Assembly: GCA_025617375.2 (NCBI GenBank)
Contig: JAMYGW020000007.1
Span: forward strand, 930,001-994,000
Source: Acarospora socialis
Lineage: Eukaryota > Ascomycota > Lecanoromycetes > Acarosporales > Acarosporaceae
Reading direction: 5' to 3'
Length of the DNA: 64,000 bases
Part shown: positions 1 through 11,955 of the stretch, piece by piece
How positions within the stretch are numbered: the first letter of the stretch is position 1
Layout of the letters: each line of letters starts with the position of its first letter
Translations under genes and position numbers: made by a program
Notes under the pieces: model-generated
The model's input: only the letters and a program-made list of their open reading frames with translations
The model's database searches: none
What the model was told of the DNA's origin: nothing

Positions 1-376
1 CCCAGCAAAAGAACTCTTTCACATTATCTCTCTTGATCTCCACCTTTGGAGCCTTCTTGAACCACTTCGACAAGTACTGTTCCGGATCCGGGACGGTATC
101 GTGGCATGAATTGAACAATTGACGGCGATCAGCTCGTGACAACAATGTCGGATGTGAAGCAGCATGTTGAAGCCGGTATTTTCTTGGTAGATAGACAAGA
201 GTGTAGAAAGCCGTCTCTGCCAACATCCAAGCTTCCATGTACCATGGGAGCCGGTACGACGTAAAGGGAAGACTGAAGCGAGCGATACTGTACAGTATGC
301 TGAGAGGAGCAATGGAATGAAGAAGTAAGATGCAAGAGCGAATGAAAACATAGTCCCAAAGTGAAGTGCCAATCAT
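1..376 (-). CDS. Alpha/beta-hydrolase-like protein, N-terminal part (cut by window edge)
   Basis: An open reading frame on the minus strand starts with ATG at 374-376 and runs off the left edge with no stop, giving about 125 residues. The N-terminus is hydrophobic (a membrane segment at about residues 9-33), followed by a basic stretch and then the conserved-looking end PDPEQYLSKWF and KEFFCW. This matches my memory of the N-terminus of a conserved fungal membrane-anchored alpha/beta-hydrolase family. The catalytic domain would lie outside the window, so the enzyme activity is inferred from family resemblance only. Two shorter overlapping frames in the same stretch are shadows. Confidence 0.6.
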   Translation of the reverse strand, partial: MIGTSLWDYVFIRSCILLLHSIAPLSILYSIARFSLPFTSYRLPWYMEAWMLAETAFYTLVYLPRKYRLQHAASHPTLLSRADRRQLFNSCHDTVPDPEQYLSKWFKKAPKVEIKRDNVKEFFCW

Positions 377-749
377 GGTTTGATCGTACAACCTCACCGT
401 GATCCTTGGGTCAGAAAATGTAAGTTGCATATACCACCACAGGGTTCAGACTGTCCATAAAAACAGTAGGCGGGATTGACCTTCCACTGTGTAAAGCCCG
501 GTCAAGGCAAAAGACTTTTGTTGGGAAGGCCGTTCAAGGCCGAGCAGAAAGCAAAACATTTGTTGGTTGAGCACCACTTTACGCTAGTTGGACCCTGCAT
601 TTGCCTGAGGGCCGCGTAACTTTACAAGGCTAGCTTTTACCCTGTAAGGCTGAAGTAGTCAACTTACCTTTGACCAAGGGACTTTCAAACGATATGGGTT
701 AGCAAGGTGTGTAGAAATCACCTAATATTCCTACAGTAATACCCCAAGC
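377..749. other. Intergenic gap, divergent promoter region
   Basis: This lies between the minus-strand hydrolase start and the plus-strand HIT gene, so both promoters must sit here. I see no further gene or repeat. Confidence 0.5.
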
Positions 750-1332
750 ATGCCACCTCTCACAACGAAGCCCATCTACTTTGGCTCCTACCTCGTAACG
801 TCGCAAGTAAGCAAAGTATGTACGACTCCACCTTTCGCAGCTTGCTCAAGAATGACAGGTCTTTCACTTGACGCCGCTCTCCTTCGCCCTGGTAAATATC
901 AAGCCACTGCTTCCTGGCCACGTACTCGTCTCTCCTCGGCGGGTCTCGCCTCGCCTCTCAGACCTGTCACAGGCTGAAGTTAGCGACCTATTCCTGACCG
1001 TACAACGTGTCGGCCGTATGGTCGAGCGCGTTTACAAGGCTAGTAGCTTAAATGTTGCAATACAGGATGGACCGGATGCTGGCCAGAGCGTTCCCCATTT
1101 ACACACGCACATTATACCTAGACGAAATGCAGACCTTGATGATAGGGGAGGTGGAGACGCTATCTATCAGATGCTGGAAGGTGAAGAGGGTGACGTTGGA
1201 GAGCAGATGAAGTGGAGGGAGTCAAGAAGGCCGAAATTTCCAGCAGTCGACAATGACAAGAGAGAGCCAAGAAGTGAACGAGAGATGCTTGAGGAAGCCG
1301 AATGGCTAGCAATGGAAATGGGAAAGGAATGA
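750..1332 (+). CDS. FHIT/HNT2-type HIT-family hydrolase
   Basis: Two exons, 750-806 and 859-1332, with a 52-nt intron (GTAAGC...ACAG), give 176 residues. Splicing restores the family core VFHLTPLSFALVNIK, which neither frame shows alone. The histidine triad HLHTHII lies at about residues 92-98, after the QDGPDAGQSVPH segment typical of Fhit-type diadenosine polyphosphate hydrolases (dinucleoside triphosphatase; Fhit branch rather than Hint). The C-terminal tail is charged, as is common in fungal members. The expected role is cleavage of Ap3A/Ap4A to AMP plus ADP or ATP. The start is the first ATG in frame and leaves the usual short N-terminus with KPIYFG. Confidence 0.93.
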
Positions 1333-1579
1333 TCATACCACATGCTAGTAGCTTCATGGTGACATGCTTCCCTGCGCTTCTACGGTGAATTTCGTAGTAC
1401 ACGTTTCAATGACCAATCCCTAGGGGGCTCAGCTTGGAGCGGCTGAAGGTCGAAGAGTTCGTACACAGCTCGAGGACTGCTGCGCTTGCTACGATAATAG
1501 CCAGGTCAATGTATTGCGAGTTATTCTAGCATACATGGGACAAGCATGTGTGCAAGGACCGACATGGATATCATCGTCC

Positions 1580-2528
1580 TTATTGTGCCACTCCATTCCC
1601 ATAGTACTCATGTTGCTGAGCCTTCTGCTTCTCGGTTATGTCGAGCCTTCGCGGTGTCTTCCCAACGCTGGTCCAGTACTCATCTCTTTCCTGCAATACC
1701 TCGTCGCACCACGCCTTGACTTCTGGAAGCTGTATCCTCTTCGCAACCCATGAGAATTCTCCGAGATCGAGCTTCCCGTCATGCGACCTTTCATACTCAA
1801 CCATCTGAAGAATCAGCTCCATTTTATCGACATCGTGCACGTATTTCGCTTCCAACGTCTCCCCATCCTCATACTCTTGCCATATCGCCCTCAAGTCTCT
1901 CCCGGCTAAGCCACCATGAACCTTGCCCAGTAAGGATGTGCAGATATAGTCCATTGTTGCGCCTTCTCTTCGAGACTTCTCTGCTTTGGCGACCCCTTCA
2001 ACGGGGGTGATGTCGCCAACTAACGACTCCGCCATATCGTGTACAAGCGCCATCTTCGTACAGTGGGCGATGTTGATTTTGGAACCTATCGATGATGGAG
2101 CCAGCATGGTTATAAGAGACATCCGGTACATGTGATCGGAGATAGATTCGCCATTGTCGATCCCAAATCGTCGCCAGCCCTCCCGCTTTGTTGTTTTCAG
2201 CCGCTCAAGGATGTGGAAGAATGGTACAGGTGAGTTCGAACCGATCTTGGGTTGCTGGGGTAGTGTTGAGAGTACTTGACGTTGTCAGCCGCTAGACCAT
2301 CTCTAATTCCCCTTGCAACTGATCTGCAGTCCATGAACGGAGGATGCGCCGAACTTCCATAGGCCAACTCACCTGACTGGACTGACCAAGCGCTTTCAGC
2401 AATGGGCGCTAACGAGCCACCTGATCCGGATGCTTTTACAACTATAGTCAGCACAGATATCCAAACGGAAGTTTTCCAACTTGTAGCTCACCGCTGCCAA
2501 TAGGGAGTGGCCCTGTAGTCTGGACCAT
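1580..2528 (-). CDS. HD-domain 5'-deoxynucleotidase-like protein (HDDC2/YGK1 family)
   Basis: Three exons on the minus strand, 2492-2528, 2373-2441 and 1580-2274, encode 266 residues. Introns are 50 and 98 nt and phases agree. The HD phosphohydrolase signature is visible: His in ESISDHMYRMS, the HD pair in ALVHDMAESLVGDITP, and the later Asp in HDVDKMEL. The upstream block VPFFHILERLKTTKREGW is characteristic of the eukaryotic HDDC2 family, known from yeast and human members as metal-dependent 5'-deoxynucleotidases acting on dNMPs. The first two small exons were placed by phase and by the restored frame SVLSTLPQQPK. The N-terminal 30 residues are the least certain part. Confidence 0.9.
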
Positions 2529-2924
2529 TGTTTAGCTCTGCTGAGTACAGTCCTGTTCCAATACCAGGTGCAGTGAAAGTCTAGTGAATTCTCCAAAGCG
2601 ACGGTGATGACGAGTGACTGAAACTTGAAGCGCACACTGGGTTGTTATTCGATCTAACAGCTACCTTGAGGTACGGAGTGCCTTGCTTATATGCTGTGGA
2701 ATCAACAAAACGTCAAACCTTATCGCAAATAGAGATAGAGTTTCGGGATCTGCCAGGTACAAGTCCGGTTGGACAGTTCGGCTGCTATTGGCTGTTTCGT
2801 GTTTGTCTGTTTACTAAGTATCTACGTACTTTCTGCCTCAAAGCTTGTAACGTGATCACGAGAGCCAGCGTCACATATAATGATACATCCTGGATGTCAG
2901 TCATTATCAGGATCATGACCAGTC
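2529..2924. other. Intergenic gap, divergent promoter region
   Basis: This separates the HD-domain gene (minus) from the augmin gene (plus). An open frame at 2642-2941 has no ATG start, no family resemblance and overlaps the next gene, so I treat it as noise. Nothing else is seen. Confidence 0.45.
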
Positions 2925-5422
2925 ATGCCACTTCCCGTTAAAGCATCATCACTTGCACCGTCCACTAATGCTGTCGCAAACGTCAAACTCTCCGTGCCTG
3001 CGAAGCCCATTGGTGAACCTGTGTCGATTGCAACGTTGTTTGGTGGTTCGAACATCTCACTTTTGCTAAGGAATTTGAGTCTGCTGAACCTTGACCAACT
3101 ATCCGATTGGCCTTCAATATGTGTCGAAACATTCTTCACTAAAGGGGCACAACAAAACCAGAAGAACCGGATTCGATGCGTCGAGTGGGCTCTGTACCGT
3201 CTCTTCGAGATATGGGACGTTGAGGCAACATACGAGGTAGGTACAATGTCGCCGCCTATAGACCATTGAACGCATTGACATGATCTGGTGCCCTTCAGAA
3301 GCTTCGGCCTCACTTCCCACCCCTGCAGCCCTTACAGTCGATCAATCTTCGTGCCGCACTGTTTCGCAGTCTCTCGGAGCTAAAGAAAAATGGGGCATTG
3401 GGACGCGAGGTTACCCTAAGGAAGATAATGTTGGATGATTGTGCAGGGGATCGCTTTGAGGAACTTCTCGCCGTGTTCTCTACAATCGTGCTACGGAAGG
3501 TTGTGCTTGCTGAGGGGACAGAACATGGAGTTGTGGCTTTGAGGCTCGCAACAAAAGACCACATTTCGACCGAGGAGCACAAGCTCATGTTACCGCTCAT
3601 TTGCGCGCACAGGGCATCTCTAGCGGCTCTTCTTCGGAAAAAGGAGCTTCTTAAGTCGCGATATGAGAACTTTTCACGAACTCTTGAATCAGAGTCAGCA
3701 GTCATCGTGAAAGAATATGAGCGACTCAACGCAGAATTGGAAGAAAGGACGTATCAAGACGAGGTTGGAGCAAGCGAGGCTGAAAGCCTCATGAGACAAG
3801 TCCGTGAAAACTGGCTTGGCGAGACTGGGTGGGCTACGCTCGTCGTGGGAGGAAAATCACAACGCAATCATGACAGTATACTCGACTCGACGTTTACTGA
3901 TGTATTCAATCACGCCAAAAGCGGTGATCATGGCTCTGTTCGAGGCTGCAGATCTAAAGGTCTCCTTGAAGACTTAGAATCAAGGCTAAGTAAACAGCAA
4001 GAACGACTGACAAGATGGGGTCAGTTCAGGGACGACTTGATGAAGATAGCCGGGCCTCCAAAGCAACATGATTCTGCCAGGGGTGCAGGACGATCCACAA
4101 GAGAATCGACAAAGGTGCTCTTTCAAGACCATCAACATCTTTCGCCAGGGGCTGTGATTCCCCTACAAAAAGACGCAAGTGAAGATGGAGAAGTCTCGAT
4201 GGATGGCATGCCGCAGTTGCCCACAAGCACTGCATATGACCATTTGGTCGAGAAAATGCAAGAAGAGTTAGTGAACGTCTCTAGGCCTAGAGCACAAGGG
4301 AGCAGATCGTGGCGGAAACCTCGCAAAGACACCTTTCCCATCGTCAGAAAGCAAACTCCTACGGCTATCAAACATTCCACGTCAATGTTAGACCCTTGTG
4401 CGCAGGACTCTGTTAGTGGCATAGAAGACTTCAATCCAACCGGTGTCAGTGAATACTGTATCACTTCCAACAAGCAAGATCATCAGTCGAGTACAGGATG
4501 TGTCGGAATTGTCTCTGCGGTTGATGGCCAGCAAGATGTTGACCTTGAGGAAGTGCAGCCAAGTATGGCGATAATCGAATATGATAATAGCTCTATATGT
4601 AGGCCTCGGATTACGGATAGCACTTTCGACCCGAATGTTACGCCCAGCAAGACATCGCTGCCAAATCTCCCTGCAAAGCATACTCAGAACGTGCGCACTA
4701 GCGCCTCGGAAGAAGCAAATTCTGAGCTGTCAGCAGAAGCCATCATTGCATCCGTTGTCGAAGCGGCTCCTACGCCTGCGAAGCTGAAACCGTCTCTGCT
4801 AGAGCGCACTCGTATGTCGATGGCCCTTTCTAGCTCCTACAAGATTCCTCAAACGCCAATGGGTCCGCCAGTCCAGCCGGCACCAGACACAGAAGCAACT
4901 CCTAAACCTCGAAGAGGCTTGAGGGACTTTGACCAGAGATCTACACTTGTTGACCGTACACGGGAATCAATGGTAGTGCCAGGCTCGGTCCTGCTAGCAC
5001 CCGACCCAGAAGCGACTCCGAAGCCACTCAGAGCGCCGATGACCATCGACCGCAGCTCGACGCTTCTCGAGCGTACACGACAATCCATGTCCATGCTACC
5101 CGCAACCTCTCACCGAACCCGCAAGTCCAACTACAACCTTCGTTTCTCTCGAGGGTTTCCCGTCAACCAGTTCGAAACGCCCAGGAAGCAGCAGTCGCAA
5201 GGAAGCGATGAGAGGGGGAGAGCATCGACGTCTACGCCTCCGGAAGAGCTTTTCAGCGAGGCCGACTACGCAACGGTATTCAAGAGTCGGCCGAAGATCG
5301 CCGTATCGCCTACCGTCTCCCTGAGCTTGGACTCAGACCCCTCCCTGCTGTTAGATGGTGTCGCCGAATTGGCGGGCAATGACGGCGCCTGGGGCAGCTC
5401 GCCCTTGACCAGAGTTATGTGA
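2925..5422 (+). CDS. HAUS augmin-like complex subunit 6
   Basis: Two exons, 2925-3236 and 3299-5422, with a 62-nt phase-0 intron, give 811 residues. The first about 240 residues form the HAUS6 N-terminal domain: LLLRNLSLLNLDQL, then QQNQKNRIRCVEWALYRLFE, then after the splice KLRPHFPPLQPLQSINLRAALF and LGREVTLRKIMLDD. Augmin binds existing microtubules and recruits gamma-tubulin to nucleate branches in the spindle. Residues around 140-240 are helical and charged (coiled coil). The C-terminal half is disordered and Ser/Thr/Pro-rich, with three copies of a LLERTRxSM-type motif near residues 603, 651 and 689, each followed by TPK/TP sites that look like CDK or other kinase targets. The identification rests on the N-terminal domain. 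Confidence 0.88.
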
Positions 5423-6224
5423 TACATGCATGCCTCAAGATGGCTGTAGAAGAAGATGCATCAAGTTTGAGTATCTCTTAACGGAGCATTTGGACTGAAG
5501 CTGTTCACAGTTACCGACATCGAAAGGTACCCTTACTCTTCTTCAATACTACCACTTTCTCAATAATCACTGCCTTCCTGTCCATGACGAGAAGGTTTAA
5601 AGTCGTCTACTTATTACTGTTATAAGTAGGGGTCTATTGGAAGTCATGAATGAGTGTAAAGGTGCTAAGTCACTCCTCATCTATATAGCCCCTTAATCGA
5701 GCTTGTATCGCTCTGCACAACATCCTGAATTCTTCAGCTTGACTATTGCGAGGCCGAATTATTGTTTTCGGGTTCTCACTGAGCTCACAATAAAGTCTGT
5801 AGTATGGTACTGTCACCAATGTTTCCAGTCTTCAAGTTGAATGAAGGCCACAGTCTCAGCACAAGACCCATCTTACGTAAAGCAACCCGGTTGGACCCTG
5901 CATAAAACCCTTCACTAGGCATTGACCTGCATTGATCGCCAACAACCCCCATCTACATATCACTACCCCATATTACCACACGATACACTACAACGTACAC
6001 TTACAAGGTCCTGATAGGCATAACGAACAATCCTGGCGGTCTCTCGATACCTGAAGCTAGCTCTCGCATCAGTCATTCTTTTTGCTTCTATCTCATTCAT
6101 TCTGGCTCTACCTGCCCGCTTCGCATCGCGGGTTTCTGCAATATTCAACCAGATCAGGCCATCGATCACCAAGCCCAAACCGTGGTCAACTGCAACGTTA
6201 TCTAGACCCGTCACAACCGCCACG
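5423..6224. other. Intergenic gap and 5' region of the metallopeptidase gene
   Basis: It holds the 3' end of the augmin transcript and the promoter of the downstream gene. CT/CA-rich DNA before 6225 looks like a 5' UTR. No gene is seen. Confidence 0.4.
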
Positions 6225-8529
6225 ATGGTATCTCAAACTTTCAGAAAGCCACCACAGGCGCCTCCAGTCTTCACAGCAACCCCATCTTCGTTAGTCGACG
6301 ATACGATGGCCCTTATAGACATCTCTCGTAAGCTACAGGATTCAATCGTCGGAGATGTCAAGGAGGGGACGGCGTCGTTCAAGAACGTCGTACTGCCAAT
6401 GGCGCATGACGAAAACACCATGGGTCTGGAAGCCCACATCATCGGGTTTTATCAGGCAGTTTCTACTGACCAGGCTCTACGGGATTCATCTACGGAGGCA
6501 GATAAGCTTCTTGACGACTTTGCGATTGAGTCATCTATGCGGGAGGACGTTTTCAAACTTGTCGATGCGGCTTTGAAGAAAGGCGAGCAACTCGACCCGG
6601 AGTCTCAACGGTTACTAGAGAAAGAGCGGAAGAGCTACATTCAGAACGGACTTGGAATACCTGCTGGACCTAAACGAGACCGTTTCAAGGAGATCAAGAA
6701 GAGGCTGAGTCAGATTAGCATCATTTTCCAGAAGAATCTGAACGAAGAGAACGGCGGTATATGGTTCACAAGGGAAGAGCTGAATGGTGTGCCGGAGGAT
6801 GTGCTATCGGGCTTGAAGAAAGGCGAAGGTGAAAATGCCGGAAAACTTCGACTTTCCTTCAAGTACCCGGACCTTTTCCCGACGCTCAAGTATGCCGCAA
6901 ACCCTGTTACGCGAAAGAAATTGTTCATCGAGAACGAAAACAAGTGCAATCAGAACGTACCACTGTTCCGGGAAGCCATCATTCTGCGTGACGAGGCTGC
7001 GAGGCTACTGGGTTACCCCAACCATGCCGCGTTTAGAATAGAGGACAAGATGGCCAAGACGCCGAAGACCGTAGACGACTTCCTGGCTGACTTACGATCG
7101 CGGCTTACAAGCGGAGGAGCATCGGAGATTGAGAAACTCAAAGAACTCAAAAAGCAGGATCTTAAAGACCGTGGAGAGGACAAGGCTTTCGATGGCCATT
7201 ACTATTTGTGGGATCACCGCTTCTACGACCGGTTGCTGCTAGAGAAAGACTACTCGCTTGATCAACAAAAGATCGCGGAGTATTTCCCTCTTCAATCGAC
7301 TATCGTGGGCATGCTAGAGATTTTCGAGAAGCTTTTTGGACTAGTGTTCGTGGAAATAACTGGTGAAGAACGGGATAAAGTCGCAGAATCCGGCAAAGGT
7401 AAAGATATTGTTTGGCACGAGGACGTGCAGGTCTTCAGTGTATGGGACGACGAGGGAGAAGGTAGCGGGTTCGTTGGCTATCTCTACCTTGATCTCTTCC
7501 CAAGAGAAGGCAAATACGGCCACGCTGCCAATTTCAACCTGCAACCTGTCAGTTCACTCGCATTTATAGGATGAAGTAGCCGACTCACTAATAGTCAATT
7601 AGGGCTTCATCACCACAGAGGGCAAACGCCGATACCCGGCAACAGCGCTTGTCTGCAACTTTTCGAAGCCGACGCCGAAAAAACCTAGCTTACTGAAGCA
7701 CGACGAAGTCGTGACCCTCTTCCACGAACTAGGCCACGGCATCCACGACCTCGTTTCACGCACCACTTACTCCCGTTTCCACGGCACCAACACCGTCCGC
7801 GACTTTGTTGAAGCGCCCAGCCAGATGCTAGAGAACTGGTGCTGGACACCATCGCAGCTGAAGGCACTCAGCAGGCACTACTCTTCACTCTCGCCCGAGT
7901 ACCTCCAAGCGTGGCAGGAGCAAGCCACCGACAGCGACAACTCCGGTGCAACGACGGATCCCGCCGAGAAAATCCCCGACGAATTGATTTCGAACCTCAT
8001 CAAGACGAAACACGTCAATGACGCCCTCTTTAACCTACGCCAACTACACTTCGGCATTTTCGACATGACCGTGCACGAACCGGCAGACCATGCCTCCATC
8101 GAGGCCCTCAAAGTCTCAGAGACGTACAACGAGCTGCGGAAACAGATCAGTCAAATTGACGGACCCGAGGTGCTAGGTGAGGGGTTCACGTGGGGAAACG
8201 GCGAAGCGACATTCGGGCACCTGATCGGCGGGTATGATGCTGGCTACTATGGCTATCTGAGGTAAATCCCCACAACATCGTTTACTGCTTGGTGACTGGT
8301 CTGTCTTTGGAGCTAAAACAAGAGGCGCGACAGCTCGCAAGTCTACTCGGCCGACATGTTCTACACCATCTTCGCCGAAGATCCCATGAACGCCAAGGAG
8401 GGCAGGAGGTATAGGCACACGGTGCTCGAGCGTGGAGGCAGTCAGGACGAAATGCGGACGCTGGAGGATTTCTTGGGCCGGAAGCCGAGTACCGAGGCGT
8501 TCTATCGGGAGTTGGGCTTGTCGGATTGA
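6225..8529 (+). CDS. M3-family metallopeptidase (thimet oligopeptidase / saccharolysin, MepB type)
   Basis: Three exons, 6225-7547, 7603-8261 and 8334-8529, with introns of 55 and 72 nt, encode 725 residues, the usual length for saccharolysin. The zinc site is intact: HELGH at about residues 482-486 and the third ligand Glu at about 511 in FVEAPSQ. The C-terminal GYDAGYYGYLSSQVYSADMF block, typical of M3 peptidases, is restored only by the second splice. These are cytosolic enzymes that trim short peptides (about 6-20 residues) after proteasomal or vacuolar degradation. No targeting signal is obvious. The ATG at 6225 is the first in frame and gives the normal N-terminus. Confidence 0.95.
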
Positions 8530-9459
8530 TGAGAACGGTCGGGGAACGGAAGTCTTGGGCTGAGCAAGAAGTGGTCGAACGGTACGGCCCGGCGCCGAGT
8601 TGTTGAGGGCATTGCGTTCGGAAGGATGGGCTGGGGCGATACTGTGGCTGGCTGCCTTAGTGTAAAAGGGCTCCGGCGCGATAGATGTACGAGGTTCGAA
8701 CAGGGAGACCCAACGCGTCGATGCTACTAGATGAGAGCGGCCTGCCATCCCAGCTTTTATCACCCTCTTTTGCCCAACCTCTAACCCGAACCGTCTATGT
8801 ACCCTCCACGGCCGGCCAAGTCGTTTCTATTCCGACCCTTAAGTTCTAGCTTGACCCTAAGGTATTGGGGCGCGTATGACCTTCACCTGTCTCTTGGGAC
8901 ACTGGATATATCTGTCCGGGATCTACCTTGGTTTCATATTATTGAAAAGCCTGATCTTCGCTGTGTAACAGTGCTTGTTTCAATCTTTTCGGACAATAAT
9001 TGGAACTGAATGCGAACAGAAATATTGTGGTTGATTGTTTAGTGTGGCTTGATTACTATGATCTCTGTACTTGTACCTAGGCACTCGTACTCTCTACAAG
9101 CGTACCGTAACCTATACCTGACTCGCTTAATGATCACAGCCCCCAGCCCATTATTATGATGCCCTTGCCCTTAATGATGACAAGCATGAACGCGCCACCA
9201 GAAGGGTCGAAAGTGACCAATCAGTGGCAGTCACTCGTCTTCGAAGGATCTGCGCCATTCTTCAGAGCCTTGCACTGAGCCCAACAGGGTGGAGCACGTG
9301 AGCTGACTTTGAGGCACAGCATGCAGCTGAAAATCGGCGAGCTTCTGGTATTGGTCAGTCCAAGGTGAAACCTGGCTTCAATAAGGCCATAGCCTACCTT
9401 AGATACTTAAAGAGCCCAGAAGCTCTTGTGATTCTAGCAGCATCCTCACTACTGCCTCC
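8530..9459. other. Intergenic gap
   Basis: No convincing gene on either strand. The minus-strand frame at 8173-8763 mostly overlaps the last exons of the peptidase and is a shadow. A TACCTAGG-like short palindrome lies near 9073. Confidence 0.4.
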
Positions 9460-11259
9460 ATGGAATTGGAATCAGTCCTGTCCTCCAGAGCCGAGACAGC
9501 GAAGCTTGTATCGCCTTCCCCGGCCGATCCTTCCCACGGCAAGAACAATGGCAAATGGAAATCTTGGGTCCGCTGGTTCTTTTCGGACTCCTGGGCACTC
9601 GAGTACGCGGCAATGACAACGGCCATTGCTGCACTGGCGGCTATCGCCATCGTTCTAGGTGTCTACAATGGACGACCACTCGATGACTGGCCTCATACGA
9701 TCCAACTCAATACGGTCTTGTCGACACTTGCTACGATCATGAAGGGCTCCCTGCTAATGCCAGTATGCGCATGTCTCAGTCAGCTCAAGTGGCTCTGGTA
9801 TACTCGCCAAGCCAAGCCACTTCGAGATTTCCAGCTCTTCGACGTTGCTTCACGGGGTCCATGGGGTGCAATGCAGCTCCTGTTCCGCCTCAGGTTCTGG
9901 CACATGGCTTCCATTGGCAGCCTAGTCACTCTGCTGTCTCTTGCATCTGGTGCGTTCGTGCAACAGTCCGTCAGCTACCCTCCTCGGACCGATCCACAAG
10001 GCGACAACACCGCCAGCATACCATACGCTCAATACTTTGAGTCTTATAATACTGCGCCAGATGGTGCTGTATTTGCCAGCCAACCTTTGATGGCTGCAGT
10101 TTACGACGGGGTATTCTCCAAGAACCTTACTCGCTCCACCTCCTCCATCACACCATACTGTCCCACAGGAAACTGTACTTTTCCATCCTTTGCATCACTT
10201 GCAGTCTGTTCAAACTGTTACAACATAACTTCATCTCTACGATTTACAACTGAACCTAATCCACTCGGTGCTATATACAGTTACACCTTGCCTAATGGCC
10301 ACAGTTTAATCAGCGCAGAATCAAGTATTGCATATTTGAACATCAGTGCATCTAGTGGTCCTTCGACCCTTCCAGACAACCCACTTCATCTTAACTCCAA
10401 CGCCCTATCAGCCTATCTATCAGCAGGAACAATCACAAACATCTCAGTGGCAACCGGAATTGACCCCTCCCGGCCTTGGACCCAAACCGCTTGGGACTGC
10501 GTCTTATCCTTCTGTGCTAAGTCCTATGGCGCCTCCGAGTCCCTCAGCTTCTTCGACGAAACACCGCTGGATGTTTTCGATGAACTCAAATCGACGATCC
10601 ACCCCGTAGGCAAGCCTGAATATTACGAGACAATCACCTTTGATGTTCCACCCACACATCTTGTCACCATTGGCGACCGGAACCGGACTTTCTCCGTGAA
10701 CACCACAGCGTTCCAGGCGCTTCAAGATTCGCTGGGAGAAACACTCCTCGGAGTTTCGCAGCAAAATGTAGGAGGCCAATTCGAGTTTTCGAGTGGCATT
10801 GCACAGGGGTTCTATTACAACGGTGTCGACAATGTGGTGAGGACCGTCACCAACATCGCAGATGCGCTAACCAATGCAATGCGCGTGAGCTCCGGACACT
10901 ACGTCCAAGGGTCTGCTCTGGTCATGAGAGTACACATCCATGTCCAATGGTGGTGGTTACTTCTTCCTCTTGTGATGGTCATACTGGGCGGGATTTTCCT
11001 CGGGTTGACAGTGTGGCAGACACAGAGAAGCGGCGTTCCGAGTTGGCGAAGCAGCGCCCTTGCCATTATGGGACATGGTGCCGATACTCATGTCCACCAA
11101 GGCAGTGGCAGTGGTCGGTTAAGTGGAAACGATGATGGCATGATAACCGTGGTAGATGAAGAGAAGGTCAGTGACTTGGAGGTTTGGGCGGAAGGCGTTT
11201 CGGTTCGATTGCGGAGGAGTGGTCTCTGGGGCAAAGGCTTTGGATTGACTGTTACCTAA
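9460..11259 (+). CDS. DUF3176 family membrane protein
   Basis: A single exon of 599 residues. The N-terminal third carries three predicted membrane segments, at about residues 48-70, 85-108 and 147-170, with the family block KPLRDFQLFDVASRGPWGA between the second and third. A long extracytoplasmic region follows, rich in Cys and N-glycosylation sequons (NLT, NCT, NIT, NIS, NRT, NTT). A final segment VQWWWLLLPLVMVILGG lies at about 495-520, with a charged cytoplasmic tail. This is the layout of the fungal DUF3176 family, whose function is unknown. The family is often expanded in Pezizomycotina. Confidence 0.88.
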   Translation: MELESVLSSRAETAKLVSPSPADPSHGKNNGKWKSWVRWFFSDSWALEYAAMTTAIAALAAIAIVLGVYNGRPLDDWPHTIQLNTVLSTLATIMKGSLLMPVCACLSQLKWLWYTRQAKPLRDFQLFDVASRGPWGAMQLLFRLRFWHMASIGSLVTLLSLASGAFVQQSVSYPPRTDPQGDNTASIPYAQYFESYNTAPDGAVFASQPLMAAVYDGVFSKNLTRSTSSITPYCPTGNCTFPSFASLAVCSNCYNITSSLRFTTEPNPLGAIYSYTLPNGHSLISAESSIAYLNISASSGPSTLPDNPLHLNSNALSAYLSAGTITNISVATGIDPSRPWTQTAWDCVLSFCAKSYGASESLSFFDETPLDVFDELKSTIHPVGKPEYYETITFDVPPTHLVTIGDRNRTFSVNTTAFQALQDSLGETLLGVSQQNVGGQFEFSSGIAQGFYYNGVDNVVRTVTNIADALTNAMRVSSGHYVQGSALVMRVHIHVQWWWLLLPLVMVILGGIFLGLTVWQTQRSGVPSWRSSALAIMGHGADTHVHQGSGSGRLSGNDDGMITVVDEEKVSDLEVWAEGVSVRLRRSGLWGKGFGLTVT

Positions 11260-11955
11260 GTGGTTCATCTCTGGTTTGAAATTACCCTGCTTGGTGTGGT
11301 TAAGCCTGCAAAGCAAACTTGTGCGCTATCACTTGACCCAATTACTGCGAAGACAACACAATGGCAAAGAGTCGGTGCCGAAACTCCAGACATACAAATC
11401 TGCTCTCCTGCTTCGTTCGATCTGTCAGTTCTTTCGGTCTTCGCTATTCTTTTGCATCGGCCAAGACCTCGACGATGGAATTCCTTTATTGATGAGCACA
11501 TTTCCAATCAGCTGAGGTAAAATGTGACCCTTCGACGTCGTGGCAATTCTAGGGTAAACTCTCCCATACACATTCCGGACGGATCCGTCACCCTTGTGTT
11601 GCTCGCCTTTGGACAGTTCTCTTCTCCATCATGGGTCTTTCACGATTCTGTTACGTAGATTATCAGTTTTAGAGGTAGATATAAATGCGATTTGGAAAAG
11701 TAGGGTAGATCGGAGACATTTGCCGGATGTGCGCGGTTGGTCGCAAGCATGTGAAGATGGATACCTACACGGTTGACTCTGGTTGGTTATCTGGACTTGC
11801 CTCGGTCCTAATCCTGTTCCACGAGCTCTATCTCACAAGACACTCTTTGATGATGGTATATCAGTAACTTCGTTTGTCCTTCTTTCCAGTCCTCTCTCCA
11901 ATACCGATAGTTGTACTACCATATCACGGTCCTTCCAGAACATTCTTCAGCAAAA
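11260..11955. other. Intergenic gap with a solitary MITE arm
   Basis: No gene is supported. The frames in this stretch are short and lack homology. Positions 11672-11725 match one terminal arm of the inverted-repeat element found at 40.0-40.4 kb (listed separately). CT-rich DNA precedes the thiolase ATG. Confidence 0.45.
11672..11725 (+). repeat. Solo arm of a MITE-like element (second copy)
   Basis: The stretch shares GGTAGATATAAATGCGATTT and then GGGTAGAnnGGAGACnTTTGCCG with the right terminal repeat of the element at 40018-40397, in the same orientation. The opposite arm is missing, so this is a decayed or truncated copy. It lies about 230 bp upstream of the thiolase start. Confidence 0.75.

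Noticed and set aside
2642-2941. 99-residue frame upstream of the augmin gene
   Set aside because: No ATG start, no homology, and it overlaps the real start at 2925.
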